Source of the DNA: Enterobacter vonholyi
GTDB lineage: Bacteria; Pseudomonadota; Gammaproteobacteria; Enterobacterales; Enterobacteriaceae
Assembly (NCBI RefSeq): GCF_008364555.1
Contig: NZ_VTUC01000038.1
Span: forward strand, 273,170-337,169
Reading direction: 5' to 3'
Length of the DNA stretch: 64,000 bases
Shown here: one piece after another, positions 17,658 to 26,942 of the stretch
Position numbering within the stretch: position 1 is the stretch's first letter
Layout: each line of letters begins with the position of its first letter
The notes under the pieces: generated by a model
What the model was told of the DNA's origin: nothing
The model's input: only the letters and a program-made list of their open reading frames with translations
Database searches by the model: none
Program-made: the position numbers and the translations under genes

Positions 17658-20600
17658 ATGCTCGCTGAACTCACTGATTTTAAAAAACAGGTCAAACTTA
17701 TTCGCGACAGCGGGATCCAGTTCCTTGATTTCGCCTTTACCCTGCCAACGCGTAAAGAATATGGGGAATTTCTTCGTCAACAGGGTGACGAGGCTATTAT
17801 GCGGCTTATCTATAATGAGAGGGAAGATAAGCTGCAGCTCCCTCTGCCTGACAGCGAACCTCCTCGCTACGCAGACTCCGACTACACATTGACGACCGAA
17901 GAGTCGCTACGCCTCTATCGCGGCCTCTGGTTACCGCTGCCATTTTTCCGCTTCAACCCGCCACGAGCCTTTGCTCATGGGCCCTATAACTGGTCACGCG
18001 TCCAGTTCCATGAGCTGCCTGAGCCGGATGAAAAGGGTAATACCTGGCGCGCTACTCTGATTTTTGATACCAAAATTTTCCCGGATCGCGAGAATACGCA
18101 GTATCTCGCACCGGGCGAGGATGATATCCGTTCAGGTGCGGGATTTGCTCTGGCACGCCATCCTCACGAGATGAGGGAGTTTCTCTCACTGCCATGGGTG
18201 GATGAATGGCTACGGGAAATTTTCAGTACTCAGGCTCGCGAAGTATTACGCCAACATATTGATGACATTGATGAAAAACTGCTGCAGAAGGAACATCAAG
18301 CGCATTATCTTAACCTGCTGCATGTCCTGGCGACGACGATTGTCGTTCCTGAAGTACAGGTCAATGACGTAAAAATCCGGGACTCAGCGATACCTGTAGA
18401 CCTCGTACTGGACATTGGTAACTCACGTAGCTGCGGCATCCTGATCGAAGAACATCGTGACGACAATAAAGGGCTTTCTCAACTTTATCAGCTTCAGCTC
18501 CGCGATTTGAGCCAACCGCAATTTGTTTATAACGAGCCTTTTGACAGCCGTCTCGAGTTTGCCCAGGCCGAATTCGGCAAGCAGGATTTCTCGCTAAAAA
18601 GCGGGCGCAGCGATGCCTTCACATGGCCAACCATTGGACGCGTCGGCGGAGAAGCCTTCAGAATGGCGGCTCAACGCCTGGGTACCGAGGGCTCAACAGG
18701 GATCTCCAGCCCTAAACGCTACCTCTGGGACGATCAACCCTATTCACCGGGATGGCGCTTTAGCCAGGCCTTCGTGAAAAGTGACAGAGAGCCGTTAGCC
18801 ACTGCAGCACCGCTGCTGTATATGGTCAACGATCAGGGGAAATTGCTCATTCGCCTGAAAAATGAAGAAGACCGTATGCCCGTCTTCACGCCGGTATACA
18901 GTCGTAGCTCGCTGATGACGATGATGTTGTCAGAGGTATTAAGCCAGGCTCTCATGCAAATCAACAGCCCTTCACAGCGGCTGAAGATGAACCACGCCAG
19001 CACACCGCGTCGTTTACGAAATGTCATTATGACTGTCCCTCCGGCGATGCCAAAGCCTGAGCGCGCTATCTTTGAGGAGAGCATGCATGACGCTATCCGC
19101 ATGGTCTGGAAAGCGCTCGGCTGGGAAGAGATGGATTATGAAGGCGATGACCCGCAGTGCTTGAAGTACGCCCATCCTGGCGTACACGTGAAGTGGGACG
19201 AAGCCACCTGTGGGCAGTTGGTATATCTCTATAACGAAACGCAGAACTACTTTGGCGGTCGCACGGACGAATTTTTTGCAGCTACTCGCCGTCCCGATAC
19301 TCAAAAAGACACCAGCGATACACGCTCATTAAAAATCGCGTCGATTGACATTGGCGGAGGAACGACCGACCTCGTCATTTCTCGCTACACGCTGGATGAA
19401 GGCCAGGGCATTAACGTCCGAATTACCCCGAAACAGCTTTTCCGTGAAGGGTTTAAGGTAGCAGGCGACGACATACTGCTGGATGTTATACGGCTTTTCC
19501 TCCAGCCAGCAGTAAAAGCGGCCATGACCAAAGTCGGCCACAGCGATCTTGCAGCCGAATCAATGATGTCACAACTCTTCGGTAGTGAATCTATCGAAGC
19601 CGGAAAACAGGTATTACGTCAGCAGCTTACATTGCAGATCTTCGCGCCTCTGGCGTTATCTATTTTGCATCGCTATGAAGAGTACTCCCCGGAAAATGGG
19701 CGGGAGATACTGAATTACACCTTCCGTGAGCTACTTGCCGATAATCTTCCAACCGAGAAAGTACAGGATTACGTAAACGACGTTGCCCGTTCCGGACAGC
19801 TTGCGAGCGAAGTACCGTTCTCCATTCTGGATGTACCGCTGGAATTGGATCTTGCGCGTCTGCACAATGAATTCATCGACCCTCGCAGCGGGCGAATGAA
19901 CATTTGCCACAGCCTGCGCGCGTTGTGCGAAGTGCTTTGGCACTACAACTGCGATGTATTACTTTTAACCGGTCGTCCATCTCGCCTGCCGGGAATTCAA
20001 GCGCTCATTCGCCAGCTTCAACCTGTTCCCCCTTCTCGCATACTGCCACTGCACGGTTATGAAACCGGTGGCTGGTATCCGTTTAACAAGAAAGGATGCA
20101 TTGACGATCCGAAATCGACAGCCGTTGTTGGGGCGATGCTCTGCCTGTTAGCGGAGAAATCCAGACTCAACAACTTCTTCTTCCGCACTGCGAACTTTAA
20201 GCCTTATTCAACCATCCGCTATGTCGGGATGCTTGATGGAAACAATGTGATTAAAGACAGCAATGTCGCCTATCGCGATGTTGATTTGGACTCCGCTGAT
20301 TTCCAGTTACCGGAAGGGAAAGGCTTTGAAGCACGGGGGGAAGTACGTATCGGTTTCCGCCAGCTTGATAACGAACGCTGGCCATCGACCGCACTTTATA
20401 CCCTAAAAATTACCAGTGCGAACCTGGCAAGCGAGCTGTCGGGTGATGCTGTAATAAGCATCGGTTTAACCGCAGAACAGGGACGTGGACGTAGTAGCGA
20501 AGAACCGGTCAGTCCGGAGCGCTTCCAGATTGGCTCGATGGAAATGGAAAACGCACAGCGCGGTTATGGCCGTAGAGATGTTGCATTCCAGTTGAACACA

Positions 20601-20663
20601 ATGGTCGGTAACGGGCTGAGTGAAACCCATTACTGGCTGGATAGCGGGAGTATTAAAAGCTAA
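17658..20663 (+). CDS. srfB: SrfB, actin/Hsp70-fold ATPase-like protein
   Basis: A 1001-residue cytoplasmic protein of the SrfB family. It carries the motif set of the actin/Hsp70/FtsA superfamily in the right order: phosphate-1 loop LDIGNSRS (D252), phosphate-2 loop IDIGGGTTDL (D564) and adenosine motif LLLTGRPSRLPG (G772 region). No signal peptide or membrane helix is seen. About 240 residues precede the nucleotide-binding domain and about 200 follow it. ATP binding is inferred from these motifs. It begins directly after the srfA stop, and its TAA overlaps the srfC ATG (TAATG), showing tight coupling. Confidence 0.9.
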   Translation: MLAELTDFKKQVKLIRDSGIQFLDFAFTLPTRKEYGEFLRQQGDEAIMRLIYNEREDKLQLPLPDSEPPRYADSDYTLTTEESLRLYRGLWLPLPFFRFNPPRAFAHGPYNWSRVQFHELPEPDEKGNTWRATLIFDTKIFPDRENTQYLAPGEDDIRSGAGFALARHPHEMREFLSLPWVDEWLREIFSTQAREVLRQHIDDIDEKLLQKEHQAHYLNLLHVLATTIVVPEVQVNDVKIRDSAIPVDLVLDIGNSRSCGILIEEHRDDNKGLSQLYQLQLRDLSQPQFVYNEPFDSRLEFAQAEFGKQDFSLKSGRSDAFTWPTIGRVGGEAFRMAAQRLGTEGSTGISSPKRYLWDDQPYSPGWRFSQAFVKSDREPLATAAPLLYMVNDQGKLLIRLKNEEDRMPVFTPVYSRSSLMTMMLSEVLSQALMQINSPSQRLKMNHASTPRRLRNVIMTVPPAMPKPERAIFEESMHDAIRMVWKALGWEEMDYEGDDPQCLKYAHPGVHVKWDEATCGQLVYLYNETQNYFGGRTDEFFAATRRPDTQKDTSDTRSLKIASIDIGGGTTDLVISRYTLDEGQGINVRITPKQLFREGFKVAGDDILLDVIRLFLQPAVKAAMTKVGHSDLAAESMMSQLFGSESIEAGKQVLRQQLTLQIFAPLALSILHRYEEYSPENGREILNYTFRELLADNLPTEKVQDYVNDVARSGQLASEVPFSILDVPLELDLARLHNEFIDPRSGRMNICHSLRALCEVLWHYNCDVLLLTGRPSRLPGIQALIRQLQPVPPSRILPLHGYETGGWYPFNKKGCIDDPKSTAVVGAMLCLLAEKSRLNNFFFRTANFKPYSTIRYVGMLDGNNVIKDSNVAYRDVDLDSADFQLPEGKGFEARGEVRIGFRQLDNERWPSTALYTLKITSANLASELSGDAVISIGLTAEQGRGRSSEEPVSPERFQIGSMEMENAQRGYGRRDVAFQLNTMVGNGLSETHYWLDSGSIKS

Positions 20664-23326
20664 TGAGCACTATTCATCCCAACACCATTATCCAGGGCTG
20701 GAATGGCGTCGAACAAGGTGCAGGCCGGGCCATTGACTGGATCGCAAGCGTTCGTCAGGACGCGCCGCGCCTGAACACTGAAGCCGATCGCCTGACCATG
20801 AACTTGCGCCGCAGCCGTAACAAAGCACGCAGGCTGGCGCAGGCCGCAGCGAAACCGATGACAATCGGCTTCTTTGGCTTGTCGCAGGCAGGCAAATCGT
20901 ATCTCATTTCCGCGCTGGCTGCGGGTGAAAACGGAAAGCTGGAAACACGCCTCGGCGGCAATCAGCTCGATTTTCTGACCCACATCAACCCGCCTGGCGG
21001 CGGCAAAGAGGCGACGGGTCTTGTTACCCGGTTTAGCCGCAGTGATCAGAGCACGGACGACCGCTGGCCTGTCACGTTACAGCTCTTCAACGAAGTGGAA
21101 ATGGGGAAGATCCTCGCCAACGCATTCATCCATGACTTCAACCAGGAAAAATTTGACTGGCAGTTCGATGAAAAACGTATCAGCGATCTGTTAACGTCCC
21201 TGTCGAAACGACGCCTGACCTCCCGCAGCCCTGGCGTGACCGAAGATGACGTAGTTTCTTTTTGGGATTACCTCATCCGCCATTCTGAGAAAACGCAAAG
21301 CCGTTTTGCCCTGACCTACTGGCCACAGGCAGTAAGCCTCGCACCATGGCTTTCTGTTGAAGATCGCGGCCAGCTTTTCTCCGTTTTATGGGGCGAAGTA
21401 CCAGAACTAACCAATGCCTATATCCGTTTTGCCAACACGCTACAGCGTCTCGGTGGAGTGCAGGAGCTGCGTGCCCCACTGAGCACGCTGGTTCGTAACG
21501 AAAACGGCATGCTTATCCAGCGGGATAGCATCATGAACGTCGATATGCTGGAGCGGCTGAATACCCCGTCAGATCAGACTATTGAAGTCTGTCCTGTGGT
21601 AAATGGGCAAACGGGTGCGTCTATTTCGCTATCGCTGGCAGAGCTCACCGCGCTTACCGTTGAATTGCATATCCCGTTAATGGCTCCGCCTCGCGAAACA
21701 ATCTTCGAAGCCGTCGACTTGCTTGATTTCCCGGGTTATCGCGGCCGTCTGGCGGTGGAGTCCATGGGTGATGTCACCCGCGAGGTTAAAAATGCAGAGA
21801 GCAACCCGCTAGCGCAGTTAATTTTGCGCGGAAAAGTGGCCTATCTTTTTGAACGTTATACCGAAAACCAGGAGATGAATGTCCTGGTGGTGTGTACGGC
21901 CTCAACAAAACAGTCTGATGTCAAAGAAGTGGGCGGCGTGCTGGACGAGTGGATCCGTTACACCCAGGGCGCCGATGCCGACGCGCGTGGTCGTCGCTTA
22001 CCTGGCCTTGTCTGGGCATTAACCATGTTTGATCTGCGCATTAGCCAAAACCTTTCCCATGACGAAGCACTTCTTCGCCAGTCCTGGGGGCTTGGCGGGA
22101 TGATCAAAATGGCGATGACAGAGCGTTTTGGCCAGTACGAATGGATGCAGGAATGGAGCCAGGGTCAGGCGTTCAATAACACGTTCCTGGTGCGCAAACC
22201 GCGCCAGCAAACGCCCTTTATCCGTATGAACGCAGGTAGTGAAGCGGCTTTCAACGACGACAATGGCGGGCAGCTTGCACTGATGCGGAAAACCTTCCTT
22301 GAAGATGAAGCTGTCGCTCGCTACATCGCGAACCCTGCTGAAGCCTGGGATGCGATGCTCACCCTCAACGACGGTGGTATGCGCCGAATGGCCGATTATC
22401 TGGCCCGCGTCGCCCGCCCTGAACTGAAACTGGAGCGGATCGCAGAACAGCTCGACGAGATCCGCCACGAACTGGTCGAAGGGGGACTGGGGAACTGGTA
22501 CCAACCGGACGGCGAAGAAGAGCTGTCCAGAAAATCCCGAATTGCGCAAGAGATCCTTGCCACCCTGAAAAAACGCAGCGGCATGCACGGCGAACTGCTG
22601 GCGCGGTTGGTTCCGGCACGCCGCGATCTCCATGCACTTTACATGCAGCAAACGACCCTGTCTGCGCCTGAAGCAGAAGAAGATGCAGGATTCTTTGATA
22701 TCGGTGTGGAAGATGCTTTCGAAAGCAGCGCAACTGCGGTGACGACGCACAGCCATGAGGTCGCTTTCGCGCACCAGAGCGTTCAGCTCTGGATTAACCA
22801 TCTGCGCGGCCTGCCTGAAACCGCCGCCATGCTCAACTACATCAGTCTTCCGCGCCCGATTGCCGAAGCGCTGGTAGACGAATTGATCACGGGGTTATTG
22901 CGTTCACGTGTCGAGGACGCGCTGGTCAATGCAATGAAAAATACCGAGCAGGCTGGCGTTCGTCGTGAACGTATGGTCGAGCGTCAGGTTTCACGCGTGC
23001 TTCACGTGATGAGCGATTTCATCACCTGGCTGGGCTATCAAAATATGCCGGAATCGAAACGCCCGGCCCGTCTCAACCAGCCCGAACAGCCGATCTTTAC
23101 CCGTCCACCAACGTGCGACAGTGTGGTCTGGAAAGGTGATGAACGCCTGGCACGCCTGACGCCGCAACAGCTGAACTACAGTGCCTTCTTTATCATCGAC
23201 TGGCTGGTTGGCCTGGAAGCACTCATTACCGAAAACGCAGGTCATTCTGCCGGACGCGAGATTAGCGTCGCGCAGAACGAAAATCTGGGCGTCATTCTCC
23301 GCCAGATTAAATCGGCAAAGGAGTAA
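20663..23326 (+). CDS. srfC: SrfC, dynamin-like GTPase-type protein
   Basis: An 887-residue protein of the SrfC 'virulence factor' family. A P-loop GLSQAGKS is at residues 72-79; a Walker-B/G3-like DLLDFPG (D352-G358) and a following long helical region (about 500-860) recall dynamin-superfamily GTPases. A G2-like threonine lies in KEATGLVTRFS. The G4 position is unclear; ALTMFDLR could be a degenerate version. No signal peptide. Together with SrfB this gives two large cytoplasmic NTPases in one operon. The next gene follows after six bases. Confidence 0.88.
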   Translation: MSTIHPNTIIQGWNGVEQGAGRAIDWIASVRQDAPRLNTEADRLTMNLRRSRNKARRLAQAAAKPMTIGFFGLSQAGKSYLISALAAGENGKLETRLGGNQLDFLTHINPPGGGKEATGLVTRFSRSDQSTDDRWPVTLQLFNEVEMGKILANAFIHDFNQEKFDWQFDEKRISDLLTSLSKRRLTSRSPGVTEDDVVSFWDYLIRHSEKTQSRFALTYWPQAVSLAPWLSVEDRGQLFSVLWGEVPELTNAYIRFANTLQRLGGVQELRAPLSTLVRNENGMLIQRDSIMNVDMLERLNTPSDQTIEVCPVVNGQTGASISLSLAELTALTVELHIPLMAPPRETIFEAVDLLDFPGYRGRLAVESMGDVTREVKNAESNPLAQLILRGKVAYLFERYTENQEMNVLVVCTASTKQSDVKEVGGVLDEWIRYTQGADADARGRRLPGLVWALTMFDLRISQNLSHDEALLRQSWGLGGMIKMAMTERFGQYEWMQEWSQGQAFNNTFLVRKPRQQTPFIRMNAGSEAAFNDDNGGQLALMRKTFLEDEAVARYIANPAEAWDAMLTLNDGGMRRMADYLARVARPELKLERIAEQLDEIRHELVEGGLGNWYQPDGEEELSRKSRIAQEILATLKKRSGMHGELLARLVPARRDLHALYMQQTTLSAPEAEEDAGFFDIGVEDAFESSATAVTTHSHEVAFAHQSVQLWINHLRGLPETAAMLNYISLPRPIAEALVDELITGLLRSRVEDALVNAMKNTEQAGVRRERMVERQVSRVLHVMSDFITWLGYQNMPESKRPARLNQPEQPIFTRPPTCDSVVWKGDERLARLTPQQLNYSAFFIIDWLVGLEALITENAGHSAGREISVAQNENLGVILRQIKSAKE

Positions 23327-23332
23327 CTGGAC

Positions 23333-24292
23333 GTGATCAAACCTGAACTTAAGACGCTGACCCCTATACAACCAGGATTCGCATTACTCTTGTTGAAAGG
23401 CTGGAAAGGCGATGCCGAGGGCGTCACAATCTCGGTAGTACGTAATCAGGATCGCCTGTATCTGGACAGCCACGGTGATTGGGTCAGTGGCGAGATTTTC
23501 CTCGCCCTCCCTCCACTGATACAAAATGAGGAGACGCCCTGCGTTCAGGTCGGCCCTTCTCTGATCGATCCACTACTCGCTAACCGCCAGGCGGCCTATC
23601 GCATCGCCATCAAAGATGGAAGTAATAAGGATATGGGGATTCTGACCATCGCTGAAGGGCTACTTAGCTCCCAGGCCGGTGGTGAAAACCCACTCCCGGA
23701 AAATATACAGACGCTGAATGATACCCCCATCGTGCAGCCGATGTCCGTTCAAGAACCGGAACCTGTCGTTTTAGAACCTGTCGCAGAAAAGCCTGTATCT
23801 CAACAGCCGCAGAAGCCGAAAAGTAAGCTGCCGTTATTTGCGGGATTAGCCATTCTATTGCTCCTGCTAGCCGCTGCTGGGTGGTGGTTTACCCGTAAGC
23901 CAGAGCCTGCAATTCCAGCAGCACCTCCCGCACCCGTCGCGAAAACTACCGGGCCGTGTGGTGATGAACAAATGGCGAGCGGCAATCAAATGGCGTTCGT
24001 TAAAGGGTGCCTGCGTAGCCAGCCAAGTAGTGCACAACTGCTGGAAGTCATCGCAAAAGCGAAAGCGGCAAAACATTGCGATATCGCTCAGCGCCTTTAC
24101 GCCTATAAAGCCCAGTCCGGCGATACGCAGATGGCCGTTCGTTATGCACAAGAATATGACCCTAAAACCGCAAAACCAGGGGGATGCTTCAATCCTGACG
24201 CAGAGACAGCGGCGTATTGGTATGAGTCGGTTGTAAATCAGGATCCGCAGAATAACGAGGCCAAAGCCCGTTTAGCTGAGCTGAAGAAATAG
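23333..24292 (+). CDS. Single-pass membrane protein of the srf operon
   Basis: A 319-residue protein starting at a GTG with GGAG upstream. Residues 1-115 form a soluble, beta-rich cytoplasmic domain; a Pro/Glu/Gln-rich linker (about 118-165) leads to one membrane helix (167-185), and a periplasmic domain (about 200-319) has four cysteines and helical repeats like TPR/Sel1 (around KAAKHCDIAQRLYAYKAQ). It shares with SrfA and the vWA protein the plan cytoplasmic domain, single helix, periplasmic domain, but not their N-terminal sequence. No named family is recognised. Confidence 0.75.
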   Translation: MIKPELKTLTPIQPGFALLLLKGWKGDAEGVTISVVRNQDRLYLDSHGDWVSGEIFLALPPLIQNEETPCVQVGPSLIDPLLANRQAAYRIAIKDGSNKDMGILTIAEGLLSSQAGGENPLPENIQTLNDTPIVQPMSVQEPEPVVLEPVAEKPVSQQPQKPKSKLPLFAGLAILLLLLAAAGWWFTRKPEPAIPAAPPAPVAKTTGPCGDEQMASGNQMAFVKGCLRSQPSSAQLLEVIAKAKAAKHCDIAQRLYAYKAQSGDTQMAVRYAQEYDPKTAKPGGCFNPDAETAAYWYESVVNQDPQNNEAKARLAELKK

Positions 24293-24300
24293 GATAAATA

Positions 24301-26256
24301 ATGAAATACATGCATTGGTTCAGTAGCCTGGTGTGTGCCGCAACGCTGGCATCCCCCGCCTGTGCCGCGGGTAAACAGCCGCTTTTGCAGGAAGGTAAAC
24401 ATGCGTTATTCCAGCGGGTACTGACTTACCCAGGCTGCCAGCTGTCCGCCAAAGCAGGTGAAGCAGGTAAAGAGCAACCGGCCTTTAGTCGATTCTATGT
24501 TTACCAAAGGATAACGCAGGGTCAGGACACGTGGCTGCAGGTTGGGCCGGACAGCTTTGGTCATACCGCTGGCTGGATGAAATCCTCCTGCACCGTTGAC
24601 TGGAAAATGCAGCTGACGCTGGCGTTTACCAATCCTGCTGGCCGTCACCCGATGCTGTTCTTTAAAGAGAAATCCGACGTTGAGTCTCTTCTGAACAGCA
24701 AAAACCCTGCGGCAACATTGCAACCAATGCTCAACAGTTTGAGCAGCCATAAACCGGTCCCGCAGGTTCTGGCACGCGAGCCTGATTACATGGTGGATCA
24801 GTTAAAAAACTTTTATCTCTTACCTGTTCTTGGCTCAGATGATGTGTTTACCGATACCGGCTTCCAGGTACGTGTACTCAACGTTGCCTCCGTCAGCGAA
24901 AAGTCGCCCGCAAAAAAGGCCGCGTCCGCTGCTGATGAAAAGAACATGATGAAAGGGTTCTCCGCCTCGGTTGTCTTTGTGATCGACTCCACCATCTCGA
25001 TGGGGCCGTATATCGATCGCACCAAAGAGGCGATCGATAAGATCTACAAGAGGATCGAGAAGGAACACTTACAGGATCAGGTCAAGTTTGGCCTGGTAGC
25101 TTTCCGCTCCAGCGTGAAAGCGGTTCCGGGTCTTGAATACGACAGCAAGATGTATGTCGACCCCAATACCGTTAAAGATGGTAAAGACTTCCTCGCTAAA
25201 GTACATGACCTGAAGCAGGCTACCGTTTCCAGCAGCAAGGTTGATGAAGATGCTTACGGCGGGGTCATGACAGCGCTGGACAAAGTGGACTGGACGCAGT
25301 TTGGCGCCCGTTACGTTGTACTGATTACTGACGCAGGCGCGCTTGATGGCACAGATAAGCTCTCGTCAACCCATCTGGATGCCGCCCAGGTGCGTCAGGA
25401 AGCCGCCTATCGTGGCGTTGCGCTGTATGCGTTACATCTGAAAACCTCTGATGGTAAGAAAAATCACAGTTCTGCTGAAGCCCAGTATCAGGAGCTGACG
25501 TTAAATCCATTCCTGCACAAACCGCTCTACTATCCTATTGATTCAGGTGATGTAAATAGCTTCGGTAGTATGGTCGATAAGCTGGCGAATGCCATTACCG
25601 GCCAGATTAAAACAGCCTGGAGCGGCGAAGAAACGGCGGGGAGCGCGCTGGGGGCAAGCCCTAAATATGCCGGTAAGAAAGAAGATCCCCTGCTCAGTGA
25701 TGCCGACAAGTTAAGTAAGGCAATGCGTCTTGCCTATCTGGGTGAAAAGCAAGGCACCACGGCACCACCGGTATTCAAGTCATGGATAAGCGACCGCGAT
25801 CTGATTGACCAAAACATCCCGGCGACCGAGGTGCGCGTACTGCTCACGAAAAGCGAGCTCAGCGATCTGAGCGATGTCATGAAGAAGATCGTCAATGCCG
25901 CCAATGAGGGGATGATCTCTCCGGATGACATGTTTGCCAGCCTGCGTTCTCTGGCGGCAACCATGGGCAACGATCCAAACCAGGCGAAAGGGAAAAATGC
26001 GACCCGCCTCGGAGAGATGGGACTGCTCGGTGAATATATCGAGAGCTTACCTTACCTCAGTGAAGTATTGAGCCTGGATGAAGAAACCTGGAAAAGCTGG
26101 GATGGCCTTGAGCAGGAGCGTTTTATCCGCAGGCTGAACACCAAGCTTAATTACTATCAACGCTACAACCAGGATGTAGACCGTTGGGTGGCATTAGCGC
26201 CCGATAGCGACCCACGCGATAACGTTTATCCGGTACCTCTGGAGAACCTGCCCTGA
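24301..26256 (+). CDS. Secreted vWA-domain protein of the srf operon
   Basis: A 651-residue exported protein. A Sec signal peptide covers about residues 1-22 (LVCAATLASPACA). An SH3-like segment follows (about 62-102; DTWLQVG to HTAGWMKSSC). The vWA domain runs from about 220 to 430 with a MIDAS-type motif DSTIS (229-233) and VLITDAG near 340. The C-terminal 200 residues are helical. It resembles the periplasmic partner side of PpkA-type signalling. Its stop codon overlaps the ABC ATPase start (TGATG), so it is translated together with the ABC module. Confidence 0.82.
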   Translation: MKYMHWFSSLVCAATLASPACAAGKQPLLQEGKHALFQRVLTYPGCQLSAKAGEAGKEQPAFSRFYVYQRITQGQDTWLQVGPDSFGHTAGWMKSSCTVDWKMQLTLAFTNPAGRHPMLFFKEKSDVESLLNSKNPAATLQPMLNSLSSHKPVPQVLAREPDYMVDQLKNFYLLPVLGSDDVFTDTGFQVRVLNVASVSEKSPAKKAASAADEKNMMKGFSASVVFVIDSTISMGPYIDRTKEAIDKIYKRIEKEHLQDQVKFGLVAFRSSVKAVPGLEYDSKMYVDPNTVKDGKDFLAKVHDLKQATVSSSKVDEDAYGGVMTALDKVDWTQFGARYVVLITDAGALDGTDKLSSTHLDAAQVRQEAAYRGVALYALHLKTSDGKKNHSSAEAQYQELTLNPFLHKPLYYPIDSGDVNSFGSMVDKLANAITGQIKTAWSGEETAGSALGASPKYAGKKEDPLLSDADKLSKAMRLAYLGEKQGTTAPPVFKSWISDRDLIDQNIPATEVRVLLTKSELSDLSDVMKKIVNAANEGMISPDDMFASLRSLAATMGNDPNQAKGKNATRLGEMGLLGEYIESLPYLSEVLSLDEETWKSWDGLEQERFIRRLNTKLNYYQRYNQDVDRWVALAPDSDPRDNVYPVPLENLP

Positions 26257-26942
26257 TGTTGAGGATCCGCGATATGGAGATCAGCCGGGGCGGGACGCAT
26301 GGCTATAGCGTCGCCCTCCCGCACCTCTCGTTGAAAAAGGGAGAGGTGGTCGCTCTAACCGGGCCTAGCGGGTGCGGTAAAAGCACGCTTCTGGAGATGA
26401 TAGGGGCGATCCTCCGCCCAGCGCATCTTGCCGAGTACCGGCTCGCCGGTCGCGATATTTCAATACCGCTCATGGCTGAAAACGAGCCTGCCCTGGCCGC
26501 GCTTCGCGCACGCGAGCTTGGGTTTATGCTACAGCACGGCGGCTTGTTGCCCTGGTTACCCGTGATAGAAAACATCACTCTGGTTCGCAGGCTGGCAGGA
26601 CTTAGCCTACAGTCAGCCTGGCTCGATAAGGCCATCGACAGCCTGGGCGTGCGGCCGCTGCTGACAAGAATGCCTTCCCGGCTTTCTATCGGCGAGCGCC
26701 AGCGCGTTGCCTTCATCCGTGCGGTTGCCCACCAGCCACGCTTACTCCTTGCCGATGAACCGACTGCGGCGCTGGATCCTGATAATGCAGACCGGCTGTT
26801 TGACCTGATGATCGGTTTGGTGCGCTCACTGGATATGGCAGCCATTATTGTGAGCCACGACTGGCAGCGCGTGACGCATTTTGGGATTGACCGATATCAG
26901 GCCGTGATCGGAGAGGGAAAAAGTGTCTTCTTACCCAGCTGA
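26256..26942 (+). CDS. ABC transporter ATP-binding protein (TagT/LolD-like)
   Basis: A 228-residue ATPase with Walker A GPSGCGKST (36-44), Q-loop in GFMLQHGG, signature LSIGERQR (about 143-150), Walker B LLLADEPT and switch histidine in IIVSHDW. It belongs to the LolD/MacB-type group that works with FtsX-like permeases. Neighbours (permease, FGE-like protein, lipoprotein) match the TagT-TagS-TagR-TagQ set that signals across the envelope in type VI secretion systems. It overlaps the permease gene by 20 bases. Confidence 0.9.
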   Translation: MLRIRDMEISRGGTHGYSVALPHLSLKKGEVVALTGPSGCGKSTLLEMIGAILRPAHLAEYRLAGRDISIPLMAENEPALAALRARELGFMLQHGGLLPWLPVIENITLVRRLAGLSLQSAWLDKAIDSLGVRPLLTRMPSRLSIGERQRVAFIRAVAHQPRLLLADEPTAALDPDNADRLFDLMIGLVRSLDMAAIIVSHDWQRVTHFGIDRYQAVIGEGKSVFLPS

